Of a stretch of 38,403 nucleotides of DNA, positions 9,044-16,820 are shown piece by piece. Where the stretch lies: positions 1 to 38,403 of the forward strand of contig DCAA01000014.1 in assembly GCA_002311345.1 (NCBI GenBank), written 5' to 3'. Source of the stretch: Planctomycetes bacterium UBA1146 (lineage in GTDB: Bacteria; Planctomycetota; UBA8108; UBA1146). A program made the translations under genes and the position numbers. How positions within the stretch are numbered: the first letter of the stretch is position 1; every line of letters begins with the position of its first letter. Under the pieces are notes generated by a model. That model did no database searches. It was not told the DNA's origin and saw only the letters and a program-made list of their open reading frames with translations.

Positions 9044-10345
9044 ATGATGGATGATGCTTGGCTGGTAGGGATCTCCCTTGTCGTTGGCTTCGTGTTGGCT
9101 TCATTGCTGTCGCGTCGGGGGGAGGCGGAACGTTCTCGTTTGCTGGAAGAGTCTCGCAAGGAAACTGTCGATACGCGGGAGCAACTGGCACGCGCCGAGG
9201 CGCAGAGAGATGCAGCCATCGAACAGCTCCAGCAGTTGAAACAGGATCGGGAATCGATCAAGGACAGCCTCAAGGTCTTTTCCGCCGAACAACTCAAGGA
9301 GAACCGCGACGAATTTCGGAAGTATGCCGAGGAACGACTCGGTGAGAGTGAGGAGAAACACGTCGCGGAACTGACCAAACGGCACGAGGCGATCGAAAAA
9401 CAATTCGACGGCGTCCAGAAGAAGATGGATACCTTCCAGGACCTGCACCAGAAGATCGAAGAACAGCGGATCAAAGCTTTCAGCGAACTGAACACGCGTG
9501 TTCTGGGACTGTCTGTAGAGACGAAGGCGGCCACCGAGGCGACCCAGACACTCTCGACCGTGCTTAAAGGTTCGAGCCAGTCGCGTGGCAAGTGGGGTGA
9601 GATGACACTCCGCAACATCGTCGAGGTTGCCGGAATGACCGAGCACTGCGACTTCGAGGAGCAGGATCAGGGAGACACCGACAGGCGTCCCGACATGGTG
9701 GTGAATCTGCCTGGCGAGGGACGCATCCCCATCGATTCCAAGGTTCCCTTTGCCGATTACGAGCGAGCGATGGAGGCGACCGACCGGGAAGAAGAAAAGA
9801 AGCACCTGGAACTGCACGGTAAGAAGATGCGCACCACCATGCTCGATCTGGCGAAGCGGGACTACCCTTCCATCGTCGGTGGGAAAGTCGACTTCACCAT
9901 CATGTTCATCCCGATCGAGAGCGTTGCCGCCGCCGCCTTCTCCACGCAGCCGAATCTCCAGCAGGAGGCGATCGAGAACAAGATCCTCATCGCAACACCT
10001 GTGACCCTCATCGCACTGCTGAAGACGGTAGGGATCTACTGGCAGCAGGAGAAACTCGCCGCCAACGCTCAGGAGATCTGGAACGAGACCTGCGATCTGC
10101 ACGACCGGTTGAAGGTCTTCCATGTCCATCTGGCGAAGGTCGGTAAGAACCTCGACCGGGCAGTCGGTGGCTTCAACAGTGCCGTGGCTTCTTTCGAGGG
10201 CAGGGTGCTGCCGAAAGCACGCACCATCGAAGCGCTCTCACAGAAGGAAGGATTGCCAGAAATGGATCGCATCGAGAGAGTAGTGCGGGAGGTAGATGTG
10301 AAGGCAGTTCCCGAAGCTCTTCCGGAACCGGAGGAGACCCTGTGA
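9044..10345 (+). CDS. rmuC: DNA recombination protein RmuC
   Basis: RmuC proteins carry a restriction-endonuclease-like core and limit inversions at short inverted repeats. The 433-residue product has an N-terminal membrane helix (ISLVVGFVLASLL), then a long charged coiled coil (about residues 25-150), then the RmuC core. Recognisable core segments are SRGKWGEMTLRNIVEVAGM, RRPDMVVNLP, IPIDSKVPFADYERA, VDFTIMFIPIES and TPVTLIALLKTVGIYWQQEK. IDSK is consistent with the nuclease-fold Asp...Lys signature. The ATG at 9044 has AGAGGAG upstream. A second ATG follows immediately at 9047. The neighbouring recQ fits a recombination role. The stop overlaps the next gene's GTG start by 4 bases, indicating translational coupling. 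Confidence 0.94.
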   Translation: MMDDAWLVGISLVVGFVLASLLSRRGEAERSRLLEESRKETVDTREQLARAEAQRDAAIEQLQQLKQDRESIKDSLKVFSAEQLKENRDEFRKYAEERLGESEEKHVAELTKRHEAIEKQFDGVQKKMDTFQDLHQKIEEQRIKAFSELNTRVLGLSVETKAATEATQTLSTVLKGSSQSRGKWGEMTLRNIVEVAGMTEHCDFEEQDQGDTDRRPDMVVNLPGEGRIPIDSKVPFADYERAMEATDREEEKKHLELHGKKMRTTMLDLAKRDYPSIVGGKVDFTIMFIPIESVAAAAFSTQPNLQQEAIENKILIATPVTLIALLKTVGIYWQQEKLAANAQEIWNETCDLHDRLKVFHVHLAKVGKNLDRAVGGFNSAVASFEGRVLPKARTIEALSQKEGLPEMDRIERVVREVDVKAVPEALPEPEETL

Positions 10346-11226
10346 GGTGGTCTCTGCTGTTGCTGATCTACCTGGTGGGATGCCATCTTCCCGAGGCACG
10401 TAATCCGGTCACCGATGTCGTGAGATCGGTACCGACACAGTTGCGGTCAGAGTTGGACCTCGACCCCTACTACCAGCAGTATTCCGATGTGTTGGGCTTC
10501 CCCGTGCTCGCCAGTGCCAGGGTTCAGCCGGAGTCACTGGCCGAAGCCCGTTACCTGATCCTCCAGATGATCGGCCATCGCCCCGAGATTCTCGCTGCGA
10601 TGGCAAAGAACCGGACCCGTTTCACGGTGATGGCCTACAACGAGTGGACGACGATGGTTCCGGAGCATTCCGATCTCCGCCCACCGGAGTACTGGGATCG
10701 CCGCGCCCGGGGACTCGGAGCGACCTCGGCGAGACCTACCGTATCCTGCGGGGAAGAAAATCTACTCGCGATGGATGGGGATCCTTATGCGACCGAGAAC
10801 ATCCTCATTCATGAGTTCGCTCACGCCATCCATTCGATGGGCCTCTCTTCTGTCGATCCCACTTTTGATACCAGGCTGAAGGAGGCGTATCGAGCGGCGA
10901 TGGATGCCGGCCTCTGGAAAGGTGCGTACGCTGCGACGAACCACAAGGAATACTGGGCAGAGGTGGTGCAGAGCTGGTTCGACACCAACCGCGAGAACGA
11001 TAGCCAGCACAATCATGTCGATCTACGGTCTGAACTGAAGGAATACGATCCGACAGCAGCTGCTCTCTGTGAGGAGATCTTCGGCGACGGATCGTGGCGC
11101 TATGTTCATCCTCATTATAGAAGTCACGAACCTCACCTTCGCTACATCGATCGAGATCTTCTCCCGACCTTCCGCTGGGCAGATGGAATGGAAGAGGCCT
11201 ACAAGGCAAACCCGCGGCCAGAGTGA
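10342..11226 (+). CDS. Lipoprotein with HEXXH zinc-metallopeptidase motif
   Basis: The start is GTG 10342, overlapping the rmuC stop as GTGA, with GGAGGAGA just upstream. The 294-residue product has a lipoprotein signal (LLLLIYLVGC; lipid-modified Cys about residue 14). It has a gluzincin-type zinc site: ILIHEFAHAIHSMGL, in which HEFAH gives two His ligands and the catalytic Glu, followed by KEYWAEVVQSWF, whose Glu could be the third ligand. Trp/His/Tyr-rich C-terminal segments follow (WRYVHPHYRSHEPHLRYID). The arrangement recalls the catalytic domain of anthrax lethal-factor-like peptidases (inference). It probably acts on the cell envelope. Why it is coupled to rmuC is unclear; coupling may be for expression only. 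Confidence 0.75.
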   Translation: MRWSLLLLIYLVGCHLPEARNPVTDVVRSVPTQLRSELDLDPYYQQYSDVLGFPVLASARVQPESLAEARYLILQMIGHRPEILAAMAKNRTRFTVMAYNEWTTMVPEHSDLRPPEYWDRRARGLGATSARPTVSCGEENLLAMDGDPYATENILIHEFAHAIHSMGLSSVDPTFDTRLKEAYRAAMDAGLWKGAYAATNHKEYWAEVVQSWFDTNRENDSQHNHVDLRSELKEYDPTAAALCEEIFGDGSWRYVHPHYRSHEPHLRYIDRDLLPTFRWADGMEEAYKANPRPE

Positions 11227-11250
11227 AATCGAGATGGTCTCAGCGGCAAC

Positions 11251-12027
11251 TCAGGAACATGGTCCAGGCGTCAGGCAATCGAGTGAATCAGCGGTTGGAT
11301 CCAGACCACAATTCTGCACTCCCGGTGGCGCTGGTGGTGCTCCTCCCGCGAACAGAAAAGCGAGGAAGTGCACCGCGTCTGCGATGTTCATGGAGCCGTC
11401 ATCGTTGGTATCACAACCATCTACACAGCCAGCCGCTGTGCCGCCGGAAAAGAGAATCGCCAGCAGGAAGATCGCATCGGCAACGTTGGGACTGCCATCG
11501 GTATTGCAATCACCCCGCAGGAACAAAGGCAATGCAACCGCAGTGGCACAGGGTCCCAGATCAGCGGGGATCGACAGGGCGCCGACATCGGAAAAAATCG
11601 CATTCTCGATACAGAGCTCCGGAGGGCCATTGGGGCAAGCACTGCAGTTGAAGGCGACGATGGTCAAGACATCCGGGACGCTGGTCGGGGGGATCTCCAC
11701 CAGCGTGAAGGAGAACCCGAGTACCGTTCCGCTGGTCGAACCGACGCCAACGTCATAACCGAAGTCCTCTGCGAGTCCGCCGGTGGCCGAGACCAGCAGC
11801 ACTGCCGCAGGATCAAACACCAGATCGAACTGGAATCCCGCGATGGGGACCTCGCTCGTCATCATCATCGAAACGGTTCCATCACCGGTGGAAGGGTTGT
11901 ACTGGATGTTACCGAGTTCGAGCAGAATCGGTGGGCCCGTCGGTGGCAACGGCGGCACCGGTACCTGGGCGTGTAAAGTCCCGGTGAGCACGATAAGGGC
12001 GCTGATGAAGACGAAAAATCTCATCAT
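11251..12027 (-). CDS. Secreted cohesin-like/dockerin-like protein
   Basis: The product of about 258 residues starts at ATG 12027, with AAGGAG about 5 bases upstream (12024 is an equally possible ATG). It has a signal peptide ending near LHAQ and then a Pro-rich linker. A domain of about 120 residues resembles cohesins: a GDGTVSMMM strand, VPIAGFQFDLVFDPAAVLL, SGTVLGFSFT, DVLTIVAFN and IENAIFSD. After RGDCN it carries two calcium loops, DCNTDGSPNVAD and DTNDDGSMNIAD, and the tail NCGLDPTADSLDC. Having a cohesin-like and a dockerin-like unit in one chain is the layout expected of an adaptor or small scaffoldin. The stop lies 24 bases from the convergent lipoprotein gene. The cohesin call is by pattern only. 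Confidence 0.75.
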   Translation of the reverse strand: MMRFFVFISALIVLTGTLHAQVPVPPLPPTGPPILLELGNIQYNPSTGDGTVSMMMTSEVPIAGFQFDLVFDPAAVLLVSATGGLAEDFGYDVGVGSTSGTVLGFSFTLVEIPPTSVPDVLTIVAFNCSACPNGPPELCIENAIFSDVGALSIPADLGPCATAVALPLFLRGDCNTDGSPNVADAIFLLAILFSGGTAAGCVDGCDTNDDGSMNIADAVHFLAFLFAGGAPPAPPGVQNCGLDPTADSLDCLTPGPCS

Positions 12028-12138
12028 GAATCTCCTTGAGGAAAACGTTGATCCAACTGCTGGATCGTTCAAACCCGACAACCATCAGGCGAGCTACAAC
12101 TCTCCATCATATAGCCCATCAGTCGATCGACCCACTAT

Positions 12139-13566
12139 CTAGTTTGAAGCGCCAGCGGCCTCTGGAACGCTATCTGGCTTCTTCACGGGGTCTTGATGCG
12201 ATTCGCCAACGTGAAGCCGAAGTCTTTCACCGGGTGGTGTGAGCATCAGGATGGCAATGCTGCAACCGATACGATGTTTGCCGAGGTAGCCATCTCCTCC
12301 ATTGTTTCTCTTGCCACCGATGTAATGAAGAGACCCGTCTGGGCGATGCATGAGAGAAAGATACCAGCGCCACTCCCTGAAGAAGTTCCAGTACCCTTCA
12401 CGGTCGAGCCTCCATAGTGCCGAAGGTGCGAGCATCATGCCGAGCGATCCTACCGCATGGGCTTCTCTTGTTCTGCTGGGATGGGTCGCAAGGTACTTGC
12501 CGAGTTGCTGCGCCATTTCCGTTTCCTGGCCGGTGATCGAAAGAGCCAGTGCCATCGAGGAGGTGCGCAACGACGCATCTCCTGTCCCGGTGCCCTTCAT
12601 CGTCCAGTAGCGAACTCCACCATTGGGATCGATCGATCGCCGGATCTGTTCGAGGCTCTTCGACCACGCCTCTTCATCGAGGGCTATTCCGGCCTGAGCA
12701 CCCATCGCCCATGCCAGGTGAGACAAGGTGTTGATGACGTTGAACCCCTTGTTGCTGTATCCGGGAACGATGTCGTGCCCGAACAGACCTTCCTTGCTCA
12801 TCCGCGACTTCAGTGCATTGCAACAGCGTTCGATTACCGGCTCATTCAGTTCTTCGCCGGTGGCGATTCGATGCTCGGCAAGAGCTACAGCAGTGGCGGA
12901 TATCGCCCAGTTGCCGAGATTGTCAGGCCCCTTCTTCATCGGATCATCGGGGATCCACGATTTTCCATCTGAGCCTCGTAACCAGGTAGCCGCCCGCTCG
13001 ATGGCCTCGCGGTTCTCCTCGAGGCCCGCAGAGAGAAGAGCCGTCAGCGCCCAGGCGGTCAGCACCCGATCACCAGTCAAACCCACCGGAGAATTCCAGT
13101 AGCCACCGGCGGTCATCGTCTTGACCAGTTGTCTGGAGGCATCGATGACCAGCAGTCGGCGTCCTTCTTCACTTTCGAGGCTGGGTCTCAGGGGCAATTC
13201 GATCTCGAGTTGGATCGTGTTCTCATCGCGAAGTAGATCGAGAGAGATCTTTCGTTGCTCTTTATCGGTTCGAGAAGCCAAATCATCGAGGGCTTCTCCA
13301 AGTGCTTTCTGGGGACCCTGGCCACCATCATCGAGGCGGTTGGTGTGGGGCACGAAAGGGTTGCCATTGATTCCCTGAATCTGATCACCTGCTTGAAGAT
13401 TGGCACGAGCAGCGGGAGAGTCAGGATCGATCGAGACGATGGTCAACAGCGGGCTTCCTGGTGCTACCTCTCCTCGACCGCCCAGGATTCCAAGAGGGAA
13501 TTGTTCCGAAGCATACGCAGTTGCGGCTACTAACAAGATGACCATCGAGAATGGAACGGGTCTCAT
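12139..13566 (-). CDS. Exported PDZ-domain protein with DUF6288-like alpha/alpha domain
   Basis: ATG 13566 has GGGAGG 5 bases upstream; GTG 13569 is possible but too close. The 475-residue product has a signal peptide ending near AYAS. A PDZ-like region follows (about 30-125; SPAARANLQAGDQIQGINGN is the peptide-groove segment). Then comes a large helical domain with Gly/Trp-rich repeats (GGYWNSPVGLTGDRVLTAWAL, NLGNWAISATAVALAEHRI, GYLGKHRIGCSIAILML), as in DUF6288 and related prenyltransferase/terpene-cyclase-like alpha/alpha toroids. It lacks an obvious DxDD or QW cyclase signature. Enzymatic activity is unproven; a polysaccharide or peptide-handling role in the envelope is only a guess. The 60-base divergent gap to the DUF1573 gene should hold both promoters. 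Confidence 0.8.
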   Translation of the reverse strand: MRPVPFSMVILLVAATAYASEQFPLGILGGRGEVAPGSPLLTIVSIDPDSPAARANLQAGDQIQGINGNPFVPHTNRLDDGGQGPQKALGEALDDLASRTDKEQRKISLDLLRDENTIQLEIELPLRPSLESEEGRRLLVIDASRQLVKTMTAGGYWNSPVGLTGDRVLTAWALTALLSAGLEENREAIERAATWLRGSDGKSWIPDDPMKKGPDNLGNWAISATAVALAEHRIATGEELNEPVIERCCNALKSRMSKEGLFGHDIVPGYSNKGFNVINTLSHLAWAMGAQAGIALDEEAWSKSLEQIRRSIDPNGGVRYWTMKGTGTGDASLRTSSMALALSITGQETEMAQQLGKYLATHPSRTREAHAVGSLGMMLAPSALWRLDREGYWNFFREWRWYLSLMHRPDGSLHYIGGKRNNGGDGYLGKHRIGCSIAILMLTPPGERLRLHVGESHQDPVKKPDSVPEAAGASN

Positions 13567-13629
13567 CACGGCCTCCCGTGAGCATTTTGACCCGGGAACG
13601 ACATCAATTCACTAGTCAAGAGGGTTAGA

Positions 13630-14787
13630 ATGATGGCGATGAAAAGATACTGGCTCGACACGAGATATCGGTTCAGTTCCGGCGCCAGGATCGGTATCTG
13701 GTCGCTGCTGGCGATGGTCATGGGGTTGCTGGCTCCGACGGGATCGTCGGCATTCGTCACATCCGTGGCGACCACGACCTCGGATACCGGGTGTGTTTCT
13801 GCTGCACCATCAGAGCGTTTGGAAACACCAGTCATCGCGCTCGTCGAGTCCGAAGCTGACTACGGGGAACTACTCCAGGGTGAGGTCATCGAGCGAGAAA
13901 TACAAATCCGCAACGATGGAGATGCCGATCTCAACATCTGGCGGGTCAGCCCTTCTTGCGGTTGCACCAACATCATTGAAAAACCATCCCTGATCCGTCC
14001 GGGTGAGACCGCGATATTACGTATGGAGATCGACTCGAAGAAGATCAAGCCGGGATCCACGCGCAAGGGTGTGACCTTCGAGAGCGACGATCCAGTACAG
14101 CCGAGACTGCGTTTTATATTTACCATGAACATCATCAATCTTTTCCGCACGGAACCGAAACCAATCCGGTTGATCGGGTTGATGTCTGACTCCAAGTCTC
14201 AACGGGTCAGACTGATCGCTGTCACCGATCTCGGTTTTGATGTTCTGGGAGCTCGTTCTCGCAACGGTCATTTCGAGATCACTGATTTCATCAATATTGA
14301 AGAAGATCGTATGTACGAGGTAGAGGTTACCGCCGGCCCGTCTTTGAGCCCGCATAGCATCAAGGATCCACTCGATCTGATGATTCAGGTCAAAGATGGT
14401 CGACAGGTTGTTGTTGGTAGGTACGTCGAGATTGAACACCTGGATCCGATCCAGGTCTCCCCGCCGCGAGTCCTTCAGTTCGGTAACAAGGATACGGACC
14501 CGTTGCTCGGAGACGGTGTTCCCGTGGTGACAAAACAAGTTCATATCCAGAACATCGATCCCGACTTCACCCTTGAAGTGAAGGAAGTCTTACTCGAGGG
14601 TTTTCCGGAGGGTTTGCTCGAGACGGAACTCCAGGAAGTGGTTCCTGGCCGCATCTTCAGAGTATCGATTTCTCTCGATGAGTACCGCAAAGAGGTTCTT
14701 CTCCGCGGGAAATTGATCATCGTCACCAATGATCCTCGTGAACCGAAACGGGAACTCCAACTCGCAGTGAAATTCGGTCGCCTCTAA
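13630..14787 (+). CDS. DUF1573-domain secreted protein
   Basis: The 385-residue product has an N-terminal membrane/signal segment (IGIWSLLAMVMGLLAPTGSSA). It has a clear DUF1573 domain at about 75-160: YGELLQGEVIEREIQIRNDG, then VSPSCGCTNI (the conserved CGC), and RPGETAILRMEIDSKKIK with a GSTRKGVTFESDDP tail. DUF1573 is an Ig-like ASPM/SPD-2/hydin-type beta-sandwich common in Planctomycetota and Bacteroidota exported proteins. A further Ig-like stretch near the C-terminus ends in a strand of the form GKLIIVTNDPREPKRELQL. Several start codons lie close together (13630, 13633, 13639); GAGGG 5 bases before 13630 supports the first. The stop overlaps the stop of the convergent gene. Its molecular role is unknown. 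Confidence 0.85.
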   Translation: MMAMKRYWLDTRYRFSSGARIGIWSLLAMVMGLLAPTGSSAFVTSVATTTSDTGCVSAAPSERLETPVIALVESEADYGELLQGEVIEREIQIRNDGDADLNIWRVSPSCGCTNIIEKPSLIRPGETAILRMEIDSKKIKPGSTRKGVTFESDDPVQPRLRFIFTMNIINLFRTEPKPIRLIGLMSDSKSQRVRLIAVTDLGFDVLGARSRNGHFEITDFINIEEDRMYEVEVTAGPSLSPHSIKDPLDLMIQVKDGRQVVVGRYVEIEHLDPIQVSPPRVLQFGNKDTDPLLGDGVPVVTKQVHIQNIDPDFTLEVKEVLLEGFPEGLLETELQEVVPGRIFRVSISLDEYRKEVLLRGKLIIVTNDPREPKRELQLAVKFGRL

Positions 14788-15857
14788 GAAGAATCGTTCC
14801 CGCCAGAGGCAGAAGAATTTCCGGAATCTGCGCCCTTTCCCCTGCCAGATCTCCGCCGTCTTCTCCGCCTCTTCTTTCTGGCCGGGGAAGCGCCAGCGGA
14901 CGCCTGGTCGTGCTTGTCTGAACTCGGGGTAGTTTTCTTCTCCTGCGAAACATGGCTCTCGCCAGCAGGCGAATCACCACTTGGTTTTCTACGACGACGA
15001 CGACGACGGCGTCCGGTAGCCGAGGAGTTCTCGGCCCCGACCTTTTCACCTTGTTCCGATTTTTCTCCACGAGGGCGACGAGTTCTTTTCCTTTTACTGG
15101 TCTTGCCCTCAGATCGGCCTTCTGGGCCCCGCGTAGTGCGTTTCCTTCCAGAAGTGGATTGCTTGGCGCCGGTTCTACTGCGCTTACGCGGTTTCCTTTT
15201 GGTGGTAGCGGTGAGTTCATCCTCGGCGAATGGATCCGGGCGTGTTTTTCGCTTTGGCGTGAGGGTCCGATACTGAGTGGCCAGAGCATCCGGAGTTTCT
15301 TCTGTGTCTTGATCGGCGAACTCCCGCCCACCGATCAGTTTCCTTACCGCCGTCAAAAATTGATCGAAGGTGTCGTCGGGGATGCCGACATTGGAAGGAT
15401 CTGACTTCTGTTCATCAGGTTTCTCGGGAGTCTCTTCTGCTGCAGCGGGTTCAGGTTTTCGTTCTGGTTCCCCCCCGCGCCTTTGTCCCCGACCTTTTCG
15501 AGAACGTCGGGTGGCACCTGGCACAGCGTTGGATCCGCTCGAATCGATGAGACGACCATCCCTGAGCAGGATTGTGACCGACCAGGAAACCACTTCATCT
15601 GGTTTGATCTGCTGTTCCTCGTCGTCACTGGACCCTTTCTGTAGATCTACACGGTCGGCAACTCGGTAGTAGACCTCGTTCCAGTCCCAGATTCGGCTCT
15701 GGTCGAGTGCTTGCCAGAAATCGAGCCATTGTTGTGTTTCCGGCTCGATATCTTCCTCGGCGACCTCGGTCCATTCTGCCTCGAAGCGACGCCAGCGCAG
15801 TTTCCCGCCTTCCCAGCGAATCTGCCAGGAGGGCCGTCCGAAACCGCCGTATTTCAC
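14784..15857 (-). CDS. Arg/Lys-rich protein of unknown function
   Basis: I do not recognise a named family. The 357-residue product opens with an ordered region rich in Trp and Tyr (SWQIRWEGGKLRWRRFEAEW, LDFWQALDQSRIWDWNEVYY, VSWSVTILLRDGRLIDSSG). An insert rich in Arg, Pro and Glu follows (about residues 115-160), and then a short helical segment, DTFDQFLTAVRKLIGGREFA. The C-terminal half is low complexity, dominated by Arg, Lys, Ser, Thr and Gly, with runs of up to eight Arg, and is very basic. This suggests binding to nucleic acid or another polyanion (inference). There is no signal peptide, so it is likely cytoplasmic. The start GTG 15857 has no good ribosome site and is uncertain. Confidence 0.65.
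   Translation of the reverse strand: MKYGGFGRPSWQIRWEGGKLRWRRFEAEWTEVAEEDIEPETQQWLDFWQALDQSRIWDWNEVYYRVADRVDLQKGSSDDEEQQIKPDEVVSWSVTILLRDGRLIDSSGSNAVPGATRRSRKGRGQRRGGEPERKPEPAAAEETPEKPDEQKSDPSNVGIPDDTFDQFLTAVRKLIGGREFADQDTEETPDALATQYRTLTPKRKTRPDPFAEDELTATTKRKPRKRSRTGAKQSTSGRKRTTRGPEGRSEGKTSKRKRTRRPRGEKSEQGEKVGAENSSATGRRRRRRRRKPSGDSPAGESHVSQEKKTTPSSDKHDQASAGASPARKKRRRRRRRSGRGKGADSGNSSASGGNDSS
14990..15009. repeat. GAC/GTC triplet tract
   Basis: A run of about six ACG/GAC triplets encodes part of an eight-Arg stretch in the basic protein on the minus strand. It is a possible slippage-prone microsatellite but is in frame and translated. Confidence 0.6.
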
Positions 15858-15943
15858 ATCCAGACTATCGGGTACGACCTTTTCCAGGGTCCTGGCTTCC
15901 TTTCAAGGAGCGACCGGAGGCTACCACGTTGAGGGGGTACAGG

Positions 15944-16708
15944 TCAGCCCGCCTGCCGATCCAGTTCTGATCGAAGTTCTTCTACCAGCGCTGGATCCAT
16001 GATCCAGCGTTCTCCAGGTGCTACGGAGGTGGCAGATCCTGGCGGAACTCCGGGCGATAGCACTCGAGACGGTCCAGGTGTGGGGCGCCGTGCGGAGAGA
16101 TGCAACCAGCGCACAGCCGTTTTCCGAACCAGGTCAACCGCGCAACCAGGTCGGATCCCTCCGGCGGCGATCACCTCGATACGATCTGCAGCGGTCTCGA
16201 CGATTCTTGCCAGTTCCGCGATTCCTTGTTCAGCGGTGGGTGCTCCACCGGACGTGAGCAGCCGCTGGCATCCACAGTCGATGATCTGTTCGAGAGCCGA
16301 GATTCGATCAGAACAATGATCAAAGGCGCGATGGAAAGTCACAGGTCTTCCCCCACAGGCATCCACGAGCCAGCCAAGAGCGACCGTATCGACTGTGCCC
16401 TCGGGAGTCAGTGCACCAGTTACAATTCCATCGGCTCCTGTTTCAATCTGTGCGGTGATCTCCTCCTGTAGGATCGCAATGTCGTCATCGTTGAGGACGA
16501 AATCTCCGGGTCGAATCCTCGCCATGGCGGTAACCGGGACTCCCGAATAAAGTGCCTTGCGCACAGATTGTGTGGTTGGTGTCAGACCACCCAGATCCAG
16601 GGCACTGCACATCTCGATTCGATTTGCACCTGCCCGAACCGCGCTCTCAGCGTATGAGGCGTCTTCGATGCAAACCTCGATCCCGATAGTGGATCTGTTC
16701 GTCTCCAT
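15944..16708 (-). CDS. cutC: Copper homeostasis protein CutC
   Basis: CutC is a TIM-barrel protein linked to copper tolerance; its biochemical activity is still debated. The 254-residue product matches the family through IEVCIEDASYAESAVRAGANRIEMCSAL (family segment read as overlapping pieces), LGGLTPT, MARIRPGDFVLND, GADGIVTGALTPEGTVD, PVTFHRAFDHC, LLTSGGAPTAEQGI and IEVIAAGGIRP. The C-terminal part after LHLSARR is Pro-rich and diverges from typical members. The gene is divergent from the S41 peptidase lipoprotein gene, with about 110 bases between starts. No copper-sensor gene is present in the window. Confidence 0.92.
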   Translation of the reverse strand: METNRSTIGIEVCIEDASYAESAVRAGANRIEMCSALDLGGLTPTTQSVRKALYSGVPVTAMARIRPGDFVLNDDDIAILQEEITAQIETGADGIVTGALTPEGTVDTVALGWLVDACGGRPVTFHRAFDHCSDRISALEQIIDCGCQRLLTSGGAPTAEQGIAELARIVETAADRIEVIAAGGIRPGCAVDLVRKTAVRWLHLSARRPTPGPSRVLSPGVPPGSATSVAPGERWIMDPALVEELRSELDRQAG

Positions 16709-16820
16709 CTGGTGTTACGATCCTTCCATCCAGGATCCTCTGTGCGAAGATGCGATTCGATGATGTGGTTTGGCGTTGCTTTTGCAATCTCTTGACGAGA
16801 ACAACCCTGGGAAGAGTCCG

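Noticed and set aside
9101..10129. 342-codon minus-strand frame antisense to rmuC
   Set aside because: RmuC is unmistakable on the plus strand; the antisense product has no domain logic.
14990..15009. GAC triplet tract as a non-coding microsatellite
   Set aside because: It is in frame and translated as Arg within a longer basic region, so it is treated as coding.
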